Source: Pseudomonas sp. HS6
GTDB lineage: Bacteria > Pseudomonadota > Gammaproteobacteria > Pseudomonadales > Pseudomonadaceae
Direction of reading: 5' to 3'
Length of the DNA stretch: 64,000 nt
NCBI RefSeq assembly: GCF_023375815.1
Contig: NZ_CP067412.1
Span: 372,001 to 436,000, forward strand
Both the position numbers and the translations under genes were made by a program. Below are positions 19,507 through 28,299 of this stretch, piece after piece (position 1 is the first letter of the stretch; every line of letters starts with the position of its first letter). Below the pieces are notes generated by a model, which saw nothing but the letters and a program-made list of their open reading frames with translations, had not been told where the DNA came from and ran no database searches.

Positions 19507-20196
19507 ATGCTCCGCCCTACCCTACGCTTCGCCGGCCTGTGCGCGGGCTTGATGATCTCCGCCAGCGCTATGGCCCTGTCCCTCAGCGACCTGTCGCAAG
19601 GCGACGCCACCGGCGGCCTCAAGGACGCTCTGACCCAGGGCGCACAACTGGCCGTCAAACAACTTGGCACGCCGGGCGGCTTCAGCAATAACCCGGATGT
19701 GAAAATCGAACTGCCGGGCAAACTCGGCAAAGTCGCCGGCAAGATGAAAGCGTTCGGCATGGGGGCCCAGGTCGATGAACTGGAAACCGCCATGAACAAG
19801 GCGGCGGAAAACGCCGTGACCCAGGCCCAGCCGATCCTGGTCGATGCTGTGAAGAAAATGAGCGTGGCCGACGCCAAAGGCATCCTCAGCGGCGGCAACG
19901 ACTCCGCGACGCAGTACCTGGACAAGTCCAGCCGCGAACAGATCCGTGCCAAATTCCTGCCTATCGTCAAACAGGCGACCGACAAAGTCGGCGTGGCGCA
20001 GAAATACAACGCCTTCGCCGGCCAGGCTGCGACGCTGGGCGTGGTCGATGCGAAAAGCGCCAACGTCGAAAACTACGTCACCGAACAAGCACTGAACGGT
20101 CTGTTCGAGATGATCGGCAAACAGGAAGAAACCATCCGCAAGAACCCGGCCGCTGCGGCGACGAGTCTGGCGAAGAAGGTGTTTGGTACGCTTTAA
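19507..20196 (+). CDS. DUF4197 domain-containing protein
   Basis: This 229-residue protein has a cleavable signal peptide (MLRPTLRFAGLCAGLMI..., probable cleavage after ASAMA near residue 22) and a helical mature part typical of DUF4197. LSDLSQGDATGGLKDALTQGA and the conserved YLDKSSREQIRAKFLPIV are visible. The likely location is the periplasm. AAGGAA lies upstream of the ATG. The gene ends in a good terminator, closing the plsB-ybaY-DUF4197 group. No biochemical function is established for the family. Confidence 0.85.
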   Translation: MLRPTLRFAGLCAGLMISASAMALSLSDLSQGDATGGLKDALTQGAQLAVKQLGTPGGFSNNPDVKIELPGKLGKVAGKMKAFGMGAQVDELETAMNKAAENAVTQAQPILVDAVKKMSVADAKGILSGGNDSATQYLDKSSREQIRAKFLPIVKQATDKVGVAQKYNAFAGQAATLGVVDAKSANVENYVTEQALNGLFEMIGKQEETIRKNPAAAATSLAKKVFGTL

Positions 20197-20207
20197 TTCT
20201 TTCGTGC

Positions 20208-20252
20208 AATGAAAAGCCCGCTGATCTTTACAGGTTGAGCGGGCTTTTTCAT
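20208..20252 (+). terminator. Rho-independent terminator after the DUF4197 gene
   Basis: AAAAGCCCGCT and AGCGGGCTTTTT form a stem of 11 bp around a 12-nt loop and end in a T run. Confidence 0.9.
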
Positions 20253-20366
20253 GGGGGTCAGATTTGTGGAGCGAACTAATCCAAAGCTTAGCTTGAGATC
20301 GCAAAACTGAAGAAAACGCTCGAGAGCTTTCTGGTGCTCCGGAGCTTTTTTGAACGACTCAAGAAG

Positions 20367-20459
20367 CCCCCTCACCCTAGCCCTCTCCCGGGGGGAGAGG
20401 GAACTGACCGAGGTGTTTGGGAGAGGTACGCCGACGTGAAATACCGAGGTGAACTCGGG
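20367..20459. repeat. Left-end fragment of the CCCTCACCC/CCCTCTCCC MITE-like family
   Basis: CCCTCACCCTAGCCCTCTCCC is followed by a GGGGGAGAGGG arm and the internal motif CGCCGACGTGAAATA, which is shared with the complete copy at 43613-43813. The right end is absent. Confidence 0.65.
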
Positions 20460-20499
20460 TTTTAAAACACATACAGCTCTACTCCCACTCCATTCCCGA

Positions 20500-20855
20500 T
20501 TTGGCTTTGGCTTTGGCTTTCCACCACTCAACACGATGAGCGTTAGCTCAAGTACCGCTCTTGACGTGCCGGCCCCATCGGCAGGCTGAGTGGAGGGAGT
20601 CATCCGGGGGTGGGCGCGTAGCGCCGTTCGACGAAGTCGAACACATCGAGAGGAGGTGCAGCGAAGCAAACCGTAGGCGATGCCCCCGGATGAATCCCGG
20701 AACGAAGGAACACCGAGCCAAAGCGAGGGGCCGAACGCCGGGGCCTAGACCTTTTGGTTCCTTTTGGGGCGTTTGCCAAAAGGGACTCGCCGTAAGGGCG
20801 AAACCGCCAGCCGCAACACCCAAAGAAACGGATATTCACAAAGAACACCCAGAGC
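20500..20855. repeat. Structured intergenic element with hexamer tail
   Basis: The left end has TTTGGC repeated three times (20500-20517). A perfect 11-bp long-range stem TCATCCGGGGG (20600-20610) / CCCCCGGATGA (20683-20693) encloses GGCGC-gta-GCGCC (20613-20625) and TTCGAC-gaa-GTCGAA (20627-20641). To the right, CCTTTTGG (20760) pairs with CCAAAAGG (20776), and TCGCC-gtaag-GGCGA spans 20787-20801. I recall very similar sequence in many Pseudomonas intergenic regions. Short open frames across it look spurious. It lies 3' of mexK and 3' of the DUF4197 gene. Confidence 0.65.
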
Positions 20856-20890
20856 CTGGCCGGCCCAAAGGCCGCCAAGCTCATACAGCC

Positions 20891-23800
20891 TCAAGCCTCC
20901 TTGCGAACCCTGAACCAAGCCGCATACAACGCCGGCAAAAACAAAAGCGTCAGAGCAGTCGCAACAATCAACCCCCCCATGATCGCCACCGCCATCGGCC
21001 CGAAAAACACACTGCGCGACAACGGAATCATCGCCAGCACCGCCGCCAAAGCCGTCAACACAATCGGCCGGAACCGCCGCACCGTCGCCTCTATAATCGC
21101 CTGCCAGGGCTTGAGCCCCGCCGCAATATCCTGCTCGATCTGATCCACCAGAATCACCGAGTTGCGCATGATCATCCCCGACAACGCAATCGTCCCGAGC
21201 ATCGCCACAAACCCGAACGGCTGGCGGAACACCAACAGAAACAGCGTCACCCCGATCAACCCCAGCGGCGCCGTCAGAAACACCATCGCCGTGCGCGAGA
21301 AACTGCGCAGCTGCACCATCAGCAACGTCAGCACCACGACAATGAACATCGGCACACCGGCATTCACCGACGTCTGCCCGCGCTCGGAGTCCTCAACAGT
21401 GCCGCCAACATCCAGCAGATAGCCGTCTGGCAATTCAGCGCGAATCGGATCGAGCGTCGGCATGATCTGATTAACCAGCGAGGCCGGCTGCTCCTTGCCA
21501 TAGATGTCCGCACGCACGGTCACGGTCGGCAGCCGATTGCGATGCCAGATGATGCCTTCCTCGAAGCCATATTCCAGCGTGGCAATCTGCGACAGCGCAA
21601 CGCTGCGGCCGTTGTCGGTCGGCACCGCGAGACTCGGCAGCAGCGACAGCTCGGTGCGCTCATGTACCGTGCCGCGCAGGAGGATCTCGATCAATTCGTT
21701 GTCTTCGCGGTACTGGCTGACGCTGGAACCAGTCAGCGAACTCTGGAGGAATTTCGCCAGATTCGCCGTGCTCACACCCAGCGCCCGGGCGCGATCCTGA
21801 TCGATGTTCAGGTACACAACCTTGCTTGACTCTTCCCAGTCCAGATGCACGTTGACCACATGCGGATTCTCGCGAACCTTGGCCGCGACCTTGCGTGCCA
21901 GCGCACGGACTTCTTCGATGTGTTCGCCGGTGACGCGGAACTGCACCGGATAGCCGACCGGCGGGCCGTTTTCCAGTCGCGTGACCCGCGAGCGCAGGGC
22001 CGGGAATTGTTCGTTCAAGGTATCGATCAGCCACGTACGCAGCGTCTCACGCTCATCGATGGTTTTCGCCAACACAACGAACTGGGCGAAGCTGGCCGCC
22101 GGCAGTTGTTGATCCAGCGGCAGGTAGAAACGCGGCGACCCGGTACCGACATAGGCGACGTAATTGTCGATGCCGGCGTGATCCTTGAGCATCGCCTCCA
22201 GTCGCTTGACCTCGGCGGTGGTGTTGGCCAGCGAAGCGCCTTCGGCCAATTTCAGATCAACCATCAGTTCCAGCCGGTTGGAGGCCGGGAAGAACTGCTG
22301 CGGGACGTACTTGAACAGCATCACCGACGCGACAAACAGCCCCACCGTCAGCACGATTACCGTCTTGCGTCGACGCACGCACCACTCCACCAGACGTCGA
22401 ACCCGCTGGTAAAACGGCGTGGCATAGGGGTCCGGTTGACCATCGCCAGTGCCGTGTTTGGCTGCGTGAATTTTCGCCAGATCCGGCAGGAGTTTTTCCC
22501 CGAGATACGGCACAAACACCACCGCCGCCACCCACGAAGCGAGCAACGCAATGGTGACAACCTGGAAAATCGAGCGGGTGTATTCACCGGTGCCGGACTG
22601 GGCGGTGGCAATCGGCAAGAAGCCTGCGGCGGTGATCAACGTACCGGTGAGCATCGGGAATGCGGTGCTGGTCCAGGCATAACTGGCGGCTTTGACCCGG
22701 TCGAAGCCCTGCTCCATTTTGATCGCCATCATTTCCACGGCAATGATCGCGTCGTCCACCAGCAAGCCCAGCGCCAGTACCAGCGCACCGAGAGAAATCT
22801 TGTGCAAGCCGATACCGAGGTAATACATGCAGGCGAAGGTCATCGCCAGCACCAGCGGAATGGTCAGCGCTACCACCATGCCGGTGCGCACACCGAGGGA
22901 GAAGAAGCTCACCAGCAACACGATGGCCAGCGCTTCAACCAGCACCTGGACGAACTCGCCGACGCCACTTTTCACCGCCGCCGGTTGATCGGACACCTTG
23001 CGCAACTGCATGCCGGCCGGCAGGTTTTTCTGGATCCGGGCGAATTCGATTTCCAGCGCCTCGCCCAGCACCAGAATGTCGCCGCCGTCCTTCATCGCCA
23101 CCGCAAGTCCGATCGCGTCTTCGCCCATGAAACGCATGCGCGGCGCCGGAGGATCGTTGAAACCGCGCCGCACATCAGCGACATCGGAGATACGGAACGT
23201 ACGATCACCGACCCGGATCGGGAAGTTCCTGATCTCGTCGACTGTCTGAAAATTCCCCGAGACCCGTAGCTGCAATCGCTCGCTGCCGGTTTCGAAGAAC
23301 CCGGCGGTGGACACCGCGTTTTGTTCTTCCAGCGCCTGCTGAACCGCCGCCAATGGCAGGCCGAGGGTGGCGAGCTTGACGTTGGACAGCTCGACCCAGA
23401 TCTTCTCGTCCTGCAGCCCGAGCAGATCGACCTTGCCCACGTCCTTGACCCGTTGCAACTGGATCTGGATGCGGTCGGCGTAATCCTTGAGCACGGCGTA
23501 GTCGAAACCGTCGCCGGTCAGCGCATAGATATTGCCGAACGTGGTGCCGAATTCATCGTTGAAGAATGGCCCCTGAATCCCCGGCGGCAGGGTCTGGCGG
23601 ATATCGCTGACCTTCTTGCGCACCTGATACCAGAGGTCCGGGATCTCCACCGAATGCATCGAGTCGCGGGCAATGAACGTGACCTGAGACTCACCGGGGC
23701 GGGAGAACGAAACAATGCGTTCGTACTCGCCGGTTTCCATCAGTTTCTTTTCGATACGCTCGGTGACCTGACGCGAGACTTCCTGCGCTGTGGCGCCTGG

Positions 23801-23959
23801 CCAGCGGGTCTGGATGACCATGGCCTTGAAAGTGAACGGCGGGTCTTCACTCTGTCCGAGTTTGGTGTAAGACAAGGCGCCGACGATGGCCAGCAGAAGC
23901 ATCAGGAACAGTACGATCTGGCGATTACGCAGCGCCCATTCGGAAAGGTTGAAGCGCAT
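20891..23959 (-). CDS. mexK: RND efflux permease MexK-like
   Basis: This 1022-residue inner-membrane proton-driven RND pump has the usual two-fold plan: a first membrane helix near residue 15, a large periplasmic loop, six helices, a second loop and five helices. FFSLGVRTGMVVALTIPLVL and LGLLVDDAIIAVEMM (TM4, with the DD proton-relay pair) are visible. The N-terminus, the short 6-base gap to the adaptor gene and the divergent TetR gene correspond to P. aeruginosa mexJK-mexL. No outer-membrane channel gene is nearby, as in MexJK, which recruits OprM or OpmH. Substrates cannot be inferred from sequence alone. Confidence 0.85.
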   Translation of the reverse strand: MRFNLSEWALRNRQIVLFLMLLLAIVGALSYTKLGQSEDPPFTFKAMVIQTRWPGATAQEVSRQVTERIEKKLMETGEYERIVSFSRPGESQVTFIARDSMHSVEIPDLWYQVRKKVSDIRQTLPPGIQGPFFNDEFGTTFGNIYALTGDGFDYAVLKDYADRIQIQLQRVKDVGKVDLLGLQDEKIWVELSNVKLATLGLPLAAVQQALEEQNAVSTAGFFETGSERLQLRVSGNFQTVDEIRNFPIRVGDRTFRISDVADVRRGFNDPPAPRMRFMGEDAIGLAVAMKDGGDILVLGEALEIEFARIQKNLPAGMQLRKVSDQPAAVKSGVGEFVQVLVEALAIVLLVSFFSLGVRTGMVVALTIPLVLAMTFACMYYLGIGLHKISLGALVLALGLLVDDAIIAVEMMAIKMEQGFDRVKAASYAWTSTAFPMLTGTLITAAGFLPIATAQSGTGEYTRSIFQVVTIALLASWVAAVVFVPYLGEKLLPDLAKIHAAKHGTGDGQPDPYATPFYQRVRRLVEWCVRRRKTVIVLTVGLFVASVMLFKYVPQQFFPASNRLELMVDLKLAEGASLANTTAEVKRLEAMLKDHAGIDNYVAYVGTGSPRFYLPLDQQLPAASFAQFVVLAKTIDERETLRTWLIDTLNEQFPALRSRVTRLENGPPVGYPVQFRVTGEHIEEVRALARKVAAKVRENPHVVNVHLDWEESSKVVYLNIDQDRARALGVSTANLAKFLQSSLTGSSVSQYREDNELIEILLRGTVHERTELSLLPSLAVPTDNGRSVALSQIATLEYGFEEGIIWHRNRLPTVTVRADIYGKEQPASLVNQIMPTLDPIRAELPDGYLLDVGGTVEDSERGQTSVNAGVPMFIVVVLTLLMVQLRSFSRTAMVFLTAPLGLIGVTLFLLVFRQPFGFVAMLGTIALSGMIMRNSVILVDQIEQDIAAGLKPWQAIIEATVRRFRPIVLTALAAVLAMIPLSRSVFFGPMAVAIMGGLIVATALTLLFLPALYAAWFRVRKEA

Positions 23960-23965
23960 CGGGCC

Positions 23966-25066
23966 TTACTCCTTGTCCGCCAGATTGACTACACGGTTGG
24001 AGCGATCCACGGGACGCACCTGCTGGCCTTCCAGCAGCACATGCACACCGGCGGCCACTACCCAGTCGCTGGCGTTGAGGCCTTCGAGCACCGGCACGGT
24101 TTTCTCACCGAACGGGCCGATGCGCACGGGCGTCTTTTTCAAGGTGTTGTTGGCGCTGACGACCCAGACATAGGTCGCGCCGTTTTCGGCGGTCAGGGCC
24201 GAGAGCGGCACCGACAGCGGGATGACATCGGCGGTCTGCACGAAGACCCGGGCGCTCTGGCCGAGTTCTGCCGGGACTTTGCCGGCGGTGAATGAAATGC
24301 GCGCGGCGAAGGTACGGGATTTCGGATCGGCGGCCGGCGACAGCTCGCGGATCTGCCCGGCGAAGCGCTGGTTCTGTTGAGTCCACAGCTCCACAGAGAC
24401 GGGCTGGCCAACCTTGAACCGGCCGAAGCTCTGCTCCGGCAGGCTGATCAGCACTTCGCGCTCGCCATCGGTAGCAAGGGTGAAAACGGTTTGCCCGGCG
24501 GCGACCACTTGCCCGACTTCTACCGAACGCTTGGCGACCACGCCATCCTGAGGTGCACGCAGCACGGCGTAACTGGCCTGATTGGTCGAAACGTTGAATT
24601 CGGCTTTGATCTGCTTGAGGCGGGCTTCGCCGGAGCGATAGAGATTTTCGGCATTGTCGTACGCCGAGCGGCTGACCATCTGCCGTTCCATCAGGGTCTT
24701 GTAGCGGTCACGCTCGGCGCGCACCAGATTGAGATTGGCTTCGGCGGCGGTGACCTGGGCGCGGGTCGCCTCCAGTTGCAGGCGCACGTCCTGCGGATCG
24801 AGTTCGGCCAAGGGTTGATCGGCCTTCACGCGCTGGCCTTCCTCGACCAGTCGTCGGCTGACTTTGCCGCCGATTCGGAACGCCAGATCCGGTTCATACC
24901 GGGCGCGAACCTCGCCCGGATAACTTTCCATCGCCTGCGCCGAAGGCTCCGGCTGCACCACCATGGCCGGTCGCACGCTGACTTGCGTCACCTCTTCCTT
25001 GCCACATGCCGACAATAAGAACGCCAGACTGACTGGCACCGCAAAGGACAACGCATGGCGGAACAT
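23966..25066 (-). CDS. mexJ: RND periplasmic adaptor (membrane fusion protein) MexJ-like
   Basis: This 366-residue lipoprotein has signal MFRHALSFAVPVSLAFLLSAC with lipobox LSAC and is anchored in the inner membrane. The barrel-sandwich hybrid halves (YEPDLAFRIGGKVSRRLVEEG; LRAPQDGVVAKRSVEVGQVV) flank an alpha-hairpin (about residues 95-150), followed by beta-barrel and membrane-proximal domains. It bridges MexK to an outer-membrane channel. It is the first gene of the operon, with AAGG upstream of the ATG and an operator-like region shared with mexL. Confidence 0.86.
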   Translation of the reverse strand: MFRHALSFAVPVSLAFLLSACGKEEVTQVSVRPAMVVQPEPSAQAMESYPGEVRARYEPDLAFRIGGKVSRRLVEEGQRVKADQPLAELDPQDVRLQLEATRAQVTAAEANLNLVRAERDRYKTLMERQMVSRSAYDNAENLYRSGEARLKQIKAEFNVSTNQASYAVLRAPQDGVVAKRSVEVGQVVAAGQTVFTLATDGEREVLISLPEQSFGRFKVGQPVSVELWTQQNQRFAGQIRELSPAADPKSRTFAARISFTAGKVPAELGQSARVFVQTADVIPLSVPLSALTAENGATYVWVVSANNTLKKTPVRIGPFGEKTVPVLEGLNASDWVVAAGVHVLLEGQQVRPVDRSNRVVNLADKE

Positions 25067-25103
25067 GGTGAAGGACCTTTCGCTAAGGAGGCTTGGAATA
25101 ATT

Positions 25104-25148
25104 ATACTGACCGGTATGTTATTAATAGCAAACTCACCAGTCCAGTAT
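25104..25148. promoter_or_regulatory. Putative MexL operator between mexJ and mexL
   Basis: ATACTGACCGGTAT (25104-25117) and its imperfect inverted partner CACCAGTCCAGTAT (25135-25148) lie in an AT-rich divergent promoter region. Both read ATACTG(n)...GGT on opposite strands, as expected for two TetR dimer sites. Confidence 0.55.
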
Positions 25149-25160
25149 TAAAAGCGAAGA

Positions 25161-25796
25161 ATGTCGAACAATCTTGCAGTTCCAAACGGACCCGGCCGCC
25201 CGAAGGATCCGGCCAAACGCCAGGCGATTCTCGAAGCGGCGAAAACCCTGTTCCTGAGTCACGGCTACGCGAACACCAGCATGGACGCGGTGGCCGCCGA
25301 GGCTGGCGTGTCGAAGCTGACGGTCTATAGCCATTTCAATGATAAAGAAACGCTGTTTTCCGCCGCCGTGGTGGCCAAATGCGAGGAACAATTGCCGCCG
25401 CTGTTCTTCGAATTGCCGGACGGCATCGCGGTGGAAAATGTGTTGCTGAACATTGCCAGGGGCTTTCATCACCTGATCAATAGCGATGAGTCGGTGAACC
25501 TGCATCGCCTGATCATGGCGCTGGGCAGTCAGGATCCAAAGCTGTCGCTGATCTTCTTCGAGGCCGGTCCTCAACGCATGGTGCAAGGGATGGAGCGCTT
25601 GCTGCAGCGGATTCGCGAAACCGGCGTGCTGAGCATCGACAACCCGCACAACGCCGCCGAGCACTTCTTTTGCCTGATCAAGGGTGCGGGGAATTTCCGG
25701 TTGCTATACGGCTGCGGTGAGCCGCCGACCGGCGAGGCGGCGGAAAGCCATGTACAGGAAGTGGTCGGGCTGTTCATGCGGGCCTATCGACCTTAG
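25161..25796 (+). CDS. mexL: TetR-family repressor MexL-like
   Basis: This 211-residue protein has an N-terminal TetR helix-turn-helix (about residues 20-65: RQAILEAAKTLFLSHGYANT then VSKLTVYSHFNDKETLF) and a C-terminal ligand/dimerisation domain rich in hydrophobic helices. It is divergent from mexJK, with 94 bases between starts, and is expected to repress that operon and itself, as MexL does in P. aeruginosa. The N-terminal tail includes GPGRPKDPAKR, common in this subgroup. Confidence 0.86.
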   Translation: MSNNLAVPNGPGRPKDPAKRQAILEAAKTLFLSHGYANTSMDAVAAEAGVSKLTVYSHFNDKETLFSAAVVAKCEEQLPPLFFELPDGIAVENVLLNIARGFHHLINSDESVNLHRLIMALGSQDPKLSLIFFEAGPQRMVQGMERLLQRIRETGVLSIDNPHNAAEHFFCLIKGAGNFRLLYGCGEPPTGEAAESHVQEVVGLFMRAYRP

Positions 25797-25816
25797 TTTG
25801 CATCGCCTGTTCTGAC

Positions 25817-25917
25817 GCTATCGCTGGCAAGCCAGCTCCCACAAGTGTGAGCGGTGTGCACACAACCTTTGCTCACACCTTGGTCCCTGTGGGAGCTGGC
25901 TTGCCAGCTATTGGGGC
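25817..25917. repeat. REPIN after mexL
   Basis: Both arms carry TGGCTTGCCAGC. The arms point outward (left arm on the minus strand, right arm on the plus strand), opposite to the common arrangement. The centre holds a further inverted repeat, TGTGAGC...GCTCACA. It lies between convergent genes. Confidence 0.85.
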
Positions 25918-25926
25918 GACCCGGGC

Positions 25927-26709
25927 TCAGGCCTTGAGCGCTTTCTTCGGGTAGATGTCATAGCGGCTGGACTTGCCATCCAGTGCATGGCTCGGCTTCG
26001 GCCCTTCGATGCACGGGGCCTTGCGCGGGCGCTTGACCACCACCCGGTGCGTGGCCAGCGCCAACGCCGCTTCCAGCAAGGCCGGTGCATCCGGATCGTC
26101 GCCCACCAGCGGGCGGAACAGGCGCATTTCCTTCTTCACCAGTGCGGTTTTCTCACGGTGCGGGAACATCGGGTCGAGGTAGATCACCTGCGGCGGCTCG
26201 CCTTCCCAATTACGCATCACGTCGATGGAGTTGCCCTTGAGCAGTTTCATCCGCGCCACGATCGGCGCTACATCGAAGTCCTCCGCTCCACGCGCCAGAC
26301 CATCTTCCAGCAGGGCTCCGATCAGCGGCTGGCGCTCGATCAGGCTCATCTCGCAACCCAGGCTCGCCAGCACGAACGCATCTTTCCCGAGCCCCGCCGT
26401 CGCATCCAGCACCCGTGGACGTACGCCCTGGGCGATGCCGACCGCCTTGGCGATCATCTGCCCGCTGCCACCGCCATACAAACGACGATGGGCCGCGCCA
26501 CCCTCGACGAAGTCCACCCGCACCGGCCCCGGCGCATCCGGCCCCAGTTGTTGCAGCTGCAAACCCTGCTCGCCGACCTGCAAGGCGAACTCGCCTTCGG
26601 CCACCTGCAACGGCAGATTCAGGCGCTCGGCCCACTGCTCGGCCTGCGCCTCGAACGTCGGGCCGAGGGCTTCGACATGGATGCGGCAGGCCGCGGGTTG
26701 CTCAATCAT
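25927..26709 (-). CDS. rsmJ: 16S rRNA (guanine1516-N2)-methyltransferase RsmJ
   Basis: This 260-residue SAM-dependent methyltransferase has the family block [21 protein letters not shown] (SAM-binding) and the catalytic-type motif [20 protein letters not shown] (DPMFP, in place of NPPY). RsmJ modifies G1516 near the 3' end of 16S rRNA. The start at 26709 (MIEQPAAC) gives the normal family length; the frame extends upstream without similarity. It is divergent from the repeat-containing orphan gene. Confidence 0.92.
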   Translation of the reverse strand: MIEQPAACRIHVEALGPTFEAQAEQWAERLNLPLQVAEGEFALQVGEQGLQLQQLGPDAPGPVRVDFVEGGAAHRRLYGGGSGQMIAKAVGIAQGVRPRVLDATAGLGKDAFVLASLGCEMSLIERQPLIGALLEDGLARGAEDFDVAPIVARMKLLKGNSIDVMRNWEGEPPQVIYLDPMFPHREKTALVKKEMRLFRPLVGDDPDAPALLEAALALATHRVVVKRPRKAPCIEGPKPSHALDGKSSRYDIYPKKALKA

Positions 26710-26802
26710 GGAAAACACGCTCAAAAAAGTTAAGGATCGGCAAAAACCGCCGATAACCCAATCAACGCGCATTTTGCCAGAGCTGAGCGTCAACCGAAAA
26801 AA

Positions 26803-27417
26803 ATGTCAGGCATTCTTCCCACATCGATTGGCTACATTTCGCCCACAGGCGATTTCAGCCGTCATAACACTCAAGCATTGGGCGGCGTCAGCCACCTGTG
26901 GCAGGATTTCTTTGCCCAGGCACTGGCCGAACAATCGAGTGATGTGGTGCCGGCCTGTGGCACTTTCCCACCGGTCGATCTGCAAAGCCCTGAAGAACCG
27001 ACTATCGGCAGCGAACTGCACGCCCACATCATCGACCAGCGCGAATGCGATGTAGTGGAAACCCAGGTCCGTCCACCAGAACCACTGTTTCTGCCGATCG
27101 CCGAAATCGACATGACACTGGCCGAGCCGTATCCTCCGTTCCCGTCAGAAGCCATCAAGACTCAGCAAAAGCAGCAGGATTTCGAAAGCAGTTGGGTTCG
27201 TCCAGTCGTGATCAACAACGGCCAGCCGATCCCGGAACCGGGCCCTGCCCCGCAGAAAAAGCCGCTGTACCTGCCGATTGCCGAGTTCGACTTGGACCTG
27301 CTGCAGCCTTACCCGCCGTTCCCGCCGGAAGAAATCGTCGAACAGCAGAAAGCGTTGGACTTCGATAACGGCTGGGTGCGCCCGATCGTTCAGCAGAACC
27401 TGCGCATCGCCGCCTGA
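26803..27417 (+). CDS. Orphan protein with two 60-residue-spaced repeats
   Basis: This 204-residue protein of unknown function has no signal peptide or membrane helix. It contains two copies of a block of about 43 residues at 94-136 and 154-196, with every landmark displaced by exactly 60: LPIAE (97, 157), PYPPFP (109, 169), WVRP (131, 191). QQK and DF also match. The linker is proline-rich ([13 protein letters not shown]). The N-terminal 60 residues show [22 protein letters not shown], which could be a small helical motif. It is divergent from rsmJ and convergent with the PEP mutase-like gene. Composition matches its neighbours, so it is probably a core Pseudomonas gene. Confidence 0.72.
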   Translation: MSGILPTSIGYISPTGDFSRHNTQALGGVSHLWQDFFAQALAEQSSDVVPACGTFPPVDLQSPEEPTIGSELHAHIIDQRECDVVETQVRPPEPLFLPIAEIDMTLAEPYPPFPSEAIKTQQKQQDFESSWVRPVVINNGQPIPEPGPAPQKKPLYLPIAEFDLDLLQPYPPFPPEEIVEQQKALDFDNGWVRPIVQQNLRIAA

Positions 27418-27429
27418 TCCCGCCCCTCC

Positions 27430-28266
27430 TCAGCCTTTGAAAAACTGATTGGCCTTCGTGTACGGCATCGATCGCGAGGTGAAACCGAACGTGCCCGATT
27501 GCTGGATTTCCTCGGCAGCCCGAAAAAACTCGCCAAACGCCGCCAGAGCCAGCGCGGAACCGGTGCTGATCCGCTTCACACCCATTTCATCCAACTGCTG
27601 CACGGTCAGTTTCAGGCCACCGGACATCAACACATTGACCGGTTTCGGCGCGACTGCGCGCACCACTGCCAACACTTCTTCAGCCGTCCTCAAACCCGGA
27701 GCGTAGAGCACGTCGACGCCAGCCTCGGCGAACGCCTGCAAACGGCGAATGGTGTCGTTGATATCGGGATTGCCGTGCAGGTAGTTTTCCGCGCGGGCCG
27801 TCAGGGTGAAGGGAAAGGGCAACGTGCGCACCGCTGCGACGGCGGCTTCGATCCGTGCCACGGCGTGTTCGAAACAGTAGATTGGCGCGTCCGGACGGCC
27901 AGTGGCATCTTCAATCGAGCCACCCACTGCGCCCGCTTCGGCTGCGCGGAGCAGACTTTGCGCCGATTCCGCCGGAGCGTCGGCAAAACCGTTTTCCAGA
28001 TCCACCGCCACCGGCAGATCCGTGGCCGCGACAATCGCCCGGACATTGTCCAGCGTCTGATCGAGATTCAAGGCGCCATCGGGTTTACCCTGGGAAAACG
28101 CATAACCGGCGCTGGTGGTCGCCAGTGCCTGATAGCCCAGACTGGCGAGCATCTTCGCGGAACCTGCGTCCCACGGATTGGGAATCACGAAAATCCCGGG
28201 ACGTTCGTGCAGGGCTTTGAAGGCTTCGGCTTTACGGACTTGTTCTTTGCGGTCTTGGGCGTCCAT
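27430..28266 (-). CDS. Isocitrate lyase/PEP mutase family protein
   Basis: This 278-residue (beta/alpha)8 enzyme belongs to the PEP mutase/isocitrate lyase superfamily. Visible motifs are FVIPNPWDAGSAKMLASLGYQALATTSAG (entry strand and substrate loop), VAVDLENGFAD (metal-binding acidic residues) and GGSIEDATG. The KKCGH loop of true isocitrate lyases is absent, so C-C lyase or oxaloacetate-decarboxylase-like activity is more plausible. It is on the minus strand, 12 bases from the convergent orphan gene and 33 bases downstream of the DUF72 gene. Substrate unknown. Confidence 0.85.
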   Translation of the reverse strand: MDAQDRKEQVRKAEAFKALHERPGIFVIPNPWDAGSAKMLASLGYQALATTSAGYAFSQGKPDGALNLDQTLDNVRAIVAATDLPVAVDLENGFADAPAESAQSLLRAAEAGAVGGSIEDATGRPDAPIYCFEHAVARIEAAVAAVRTLPFPFTLTARAENYLHGNPDINDTIRRLQAFAEAGVDVLYAPGLRTAEEVLAVVRAVAPKPVNVLMSGGLKLTVQQLDEMGVKRISTGSALALAAFGEFFRAAEEIQQSGTFGFTSRSMPYTKANQFFKG

Positions 28267-28299
28267 CGGCAGGCTCCCTGGCAGAAAAAGGAATCCGCC

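Noticed and set aside
20561..21829. Open frames across the structured element and mexK 3' end.
   Set aside because: They cross hairpins and run antisense to mexK; similar short frames recur with the repeat and look spurious.
20891..25066. TriABC-type triclosan pump assignment for the RND operon.
   Set aside because: TriABC has two adaptors; here there is one adaptor and a divergent TetR gene, matching mexJK-mexL.
26803..27417. TonB-like energy transducer for the proline-rich orphan protein.
   Set aside because: No N-terminal membrane helix and no TonB C-terminal domain; the proline block is an internal repeat.
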